From Phytomonas francai (Eukaryota; Euglenozoa; Kinetoplastea; Trypanosomatida; Trypanosomatidae), in the NCBI GenBank assembly GCA_001766655.1, contig MJCC01000005.1:290072-354071 (forward strand): DNA of 64,000 nt, in the 5' to 3' direction. How positions within the stretch are numbered: position 1 is the stretch's first letter; each line of letters begins with the position of its first letter. The position numbers and the translations under genes are program-made. The notes under the pieces are model-generated. The model had not been told where the DNA came from and ran no database searches. It saw only the letters and a program-made list of their open reading frames with translations. Positions 62,918 through 64,000 of this stretch are shown here, in pieces.

Positions 62918-63646
62918 ATGAATTTTCCGCGTTCAAACCGTTTCTCGGCAGCCGAGGAGAGGCCGCGCTGGAATGCGGCCACGAAGGACGAGGCCCACCC
63001 CTTTCCCGAGCGCCCGCACATGCACACGAACACGCGGTACAACGGCGTCGAGGTCGTCCGCACGCACTTCCCGGAGACGGTCGAGGGGACGGCCTACTTT
63101 CGCCTGCCAAACGCGTCGAAGCCGCGGGTCTGGGATGTCAACCGGGCGAAGGCGCGCTCGTTAAATCGGCATACCTTCGAATGCCCCGCCCTCCAGGACG
63201 CGGAGCCGCCCTGGAGCTTCCTCGCGAGGGTCATCATCGACGACAACTCGCACGAGAAGAGGGGGAAGGAGCGGGGGTGGTGCGCGAGTACGGCGCTCGA
63301 GGGGAACCACGCGAACAGCTTCGTCCGGGCAAAGCCGGAACCGGACTACGTGAAGTGGAATAAGAAAAAGTCGCTCGTGAATACCGCCACCTACCTATCC
63401 CCTCTCCAGCGTGTGAAGGCGGAGGATGAGCGGATGCGCCGGGCTAAGCAGCAGCAACTCGAAGCCACGCAGATCACGCCCCTTTCATTTTACAAGCGTG
63501 CGGACTGCCCAGATGTGTTTAAGATGAGCAATATCGACGAGTGGTGGAATTTAGATACTGTGAAGGTAGCCGAGGAGCAAGCTGCTCTAAGGGCTAGTCT
63601 TCGGAGTAATCCCTATAACCCTTTACTATCTGCGCCGAGAAAGTAG
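62918..63646 (+). CDS. Unrecognised 242-residue protein, GC-rich 5' half
   Basis: Starts at the ATG right after a strong trans-splicing signal. The protein is hydrophilic and has no membrane segment. The N-terminal part (about 1-75) is Arg/Pro/Asn/His-rich and includes THFPETVEGTAYFRLPNA; the middle has PPWSFLARVIIDDN; the C-terminal part carries a short charged helix (RVKAEDERMRRAKQQQLE) and ends SNPYNPLLSAPRK. The repeated short aromatic/Pro motifs resemble microtubule-inner or flagellar proteins in style, but this is only an impression. GC is high from about 62940 to 63350 and then drops to the genome norm inside the same frame. Clearly coding; function unknown. Confidence 0.78.
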   Translation: MNFPRSNRFSAAEERPRWNAATKDEAHPFPERPHMHTNTRYNGVEVVRTHFPETVEGTAYFRLPNASKPRVWDVNRAKARSLNRHTFECPALQDAEPPWSFLARVIIDDNSHEKRGKERGWCASTALEGNHANSFVRAKPEPDYVKWNKKKSLVNTATYLSPLQRVKAEDERMRRAKQQQLEATQITPLSFYKRADCPDVFKMSNIDEWWNLDTVKVAEEQAALRASLRSNPYNPLLSAPRK

Positions 63647-64000
63647 GGGCTTTTGCGTTCTTTGCAAGGAAGGGAAGGGAAAAGTCAAAAGTTTTCGAAC
63701 TTAAAGTCTCGGTTTATACACCTTTATTGTATATTATAGCTTTTGTTCTTCGTTTGAATGGAAGTTTTCCTTCACACATGTATGTATGAATTATTTACCA
63801 CTTTTGGCATCGAAGCTTGTCCATTTTTGACGTATTATTACGGGAAAAAACAGACAAACCGATAGCGAAATTTTTCCCCTACTTGATGAGCCCAACCGAA
63901 ATACAAAAGGTCCGTATTTCTATGTTCTGGTAAATTTCTGAAAATCCATGTCATGTGGATGTTTCCTTTTCTTTCGTGTTTCTAGGGTATTGTTATTTAT
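63647..64000. other. 3' end of window, no gene seen
   Basis: AT-rich sequence after the last stop codon. No open frame of note; a gene may begin beyond the window. Confidence 0.5.

Overview
The window reads as nuclear DNA of a trypanosomatid (kinetoplastid) protist. The evidence: 29 intronless protein genes and one pseudogene all lie on the + strand, in the manner of a directional polycistronic cluster. They are separated by AT-rich spacers with polypyrimidine tracts followed by AG dinucleotides, as expected for spliced-leader trans-splicing. Trypanosomatid-type flagellar attachment zone (FAZ)-like coiled-coil proteins are present. I cannot name the species. A run of 285 N at 43768-44052 shows a draft assembly.

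Layout. 1-6.6 kb: a 5'-cut coiled-coil/C2 protein and two FAZ-like coiled-coil proteins. 7.9-17.6 kb: an ALBA RNA-binding protein, AP-3 mu, an acyl-CoA-binding protein, the RUVBL2 AAA+ ATPase and a large unrecognised protein. 18.3-28.9 kb: a CNNM-type membrane protein, VPS52, the diflavin reductase NDOR1/Tah18, a GC-rich WD40 protein and eIF3g. 29.3-37.5 kb: a membrane J-protein, an MFS transporter, a GPI-transamidase PIG-T-like subunit and a small GC-rich orphan. 37.5-40.7 kb: a 3.2 kb spacer without a gene, carrying GT repeats and a 24-C run. 40.7-47.9 kb: the rRNA methyltransferase BUD23, a thioredoxin-fold-like orphan, the assembly gap, a broken PPP-family phosphatase and ribosomal protein eS19. 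48.3-64 kb: SRP68, a cytosolic carboxypeptidase, URM1, mitochondrial bL33, ribosomal protein uL3, a patatin-like protein with an altered catalytic motif, a small membrane protein, a second thioredoxin-fold-like protein and a last orphan.

Most genes are housekeeping: translation and ribosome biogenesis (eS19, uL3, bL33m, eIF3g, BUD23, ALBA), trafficking and secretion (AP-3 mu, VPS52, SRP68, PIG-T) and cytoskeleton/flagellum (FAZ-like proteins, carboxypeptidase). They do not form a functional operon; co-orientation reflects kinetoplastid transcription. The signals most worth following are: a dynein-stalk-like segment inside a FAZ-like protein; a near-identical ~380 bp noncoding repeat present twice; sharply bounded GC-rich blocks inside genes; the 3.2 kb GT/poly-C spacer as a possible internal transcription start or stop region; the decayed phosphatase; a possible decayed reverse-transcriptase relic on the minus strand; and the patatin-like putative pseudoenzyme. 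Many open frames start at TTG/CTG/GTG, so I moved starts to the first credible ATG.
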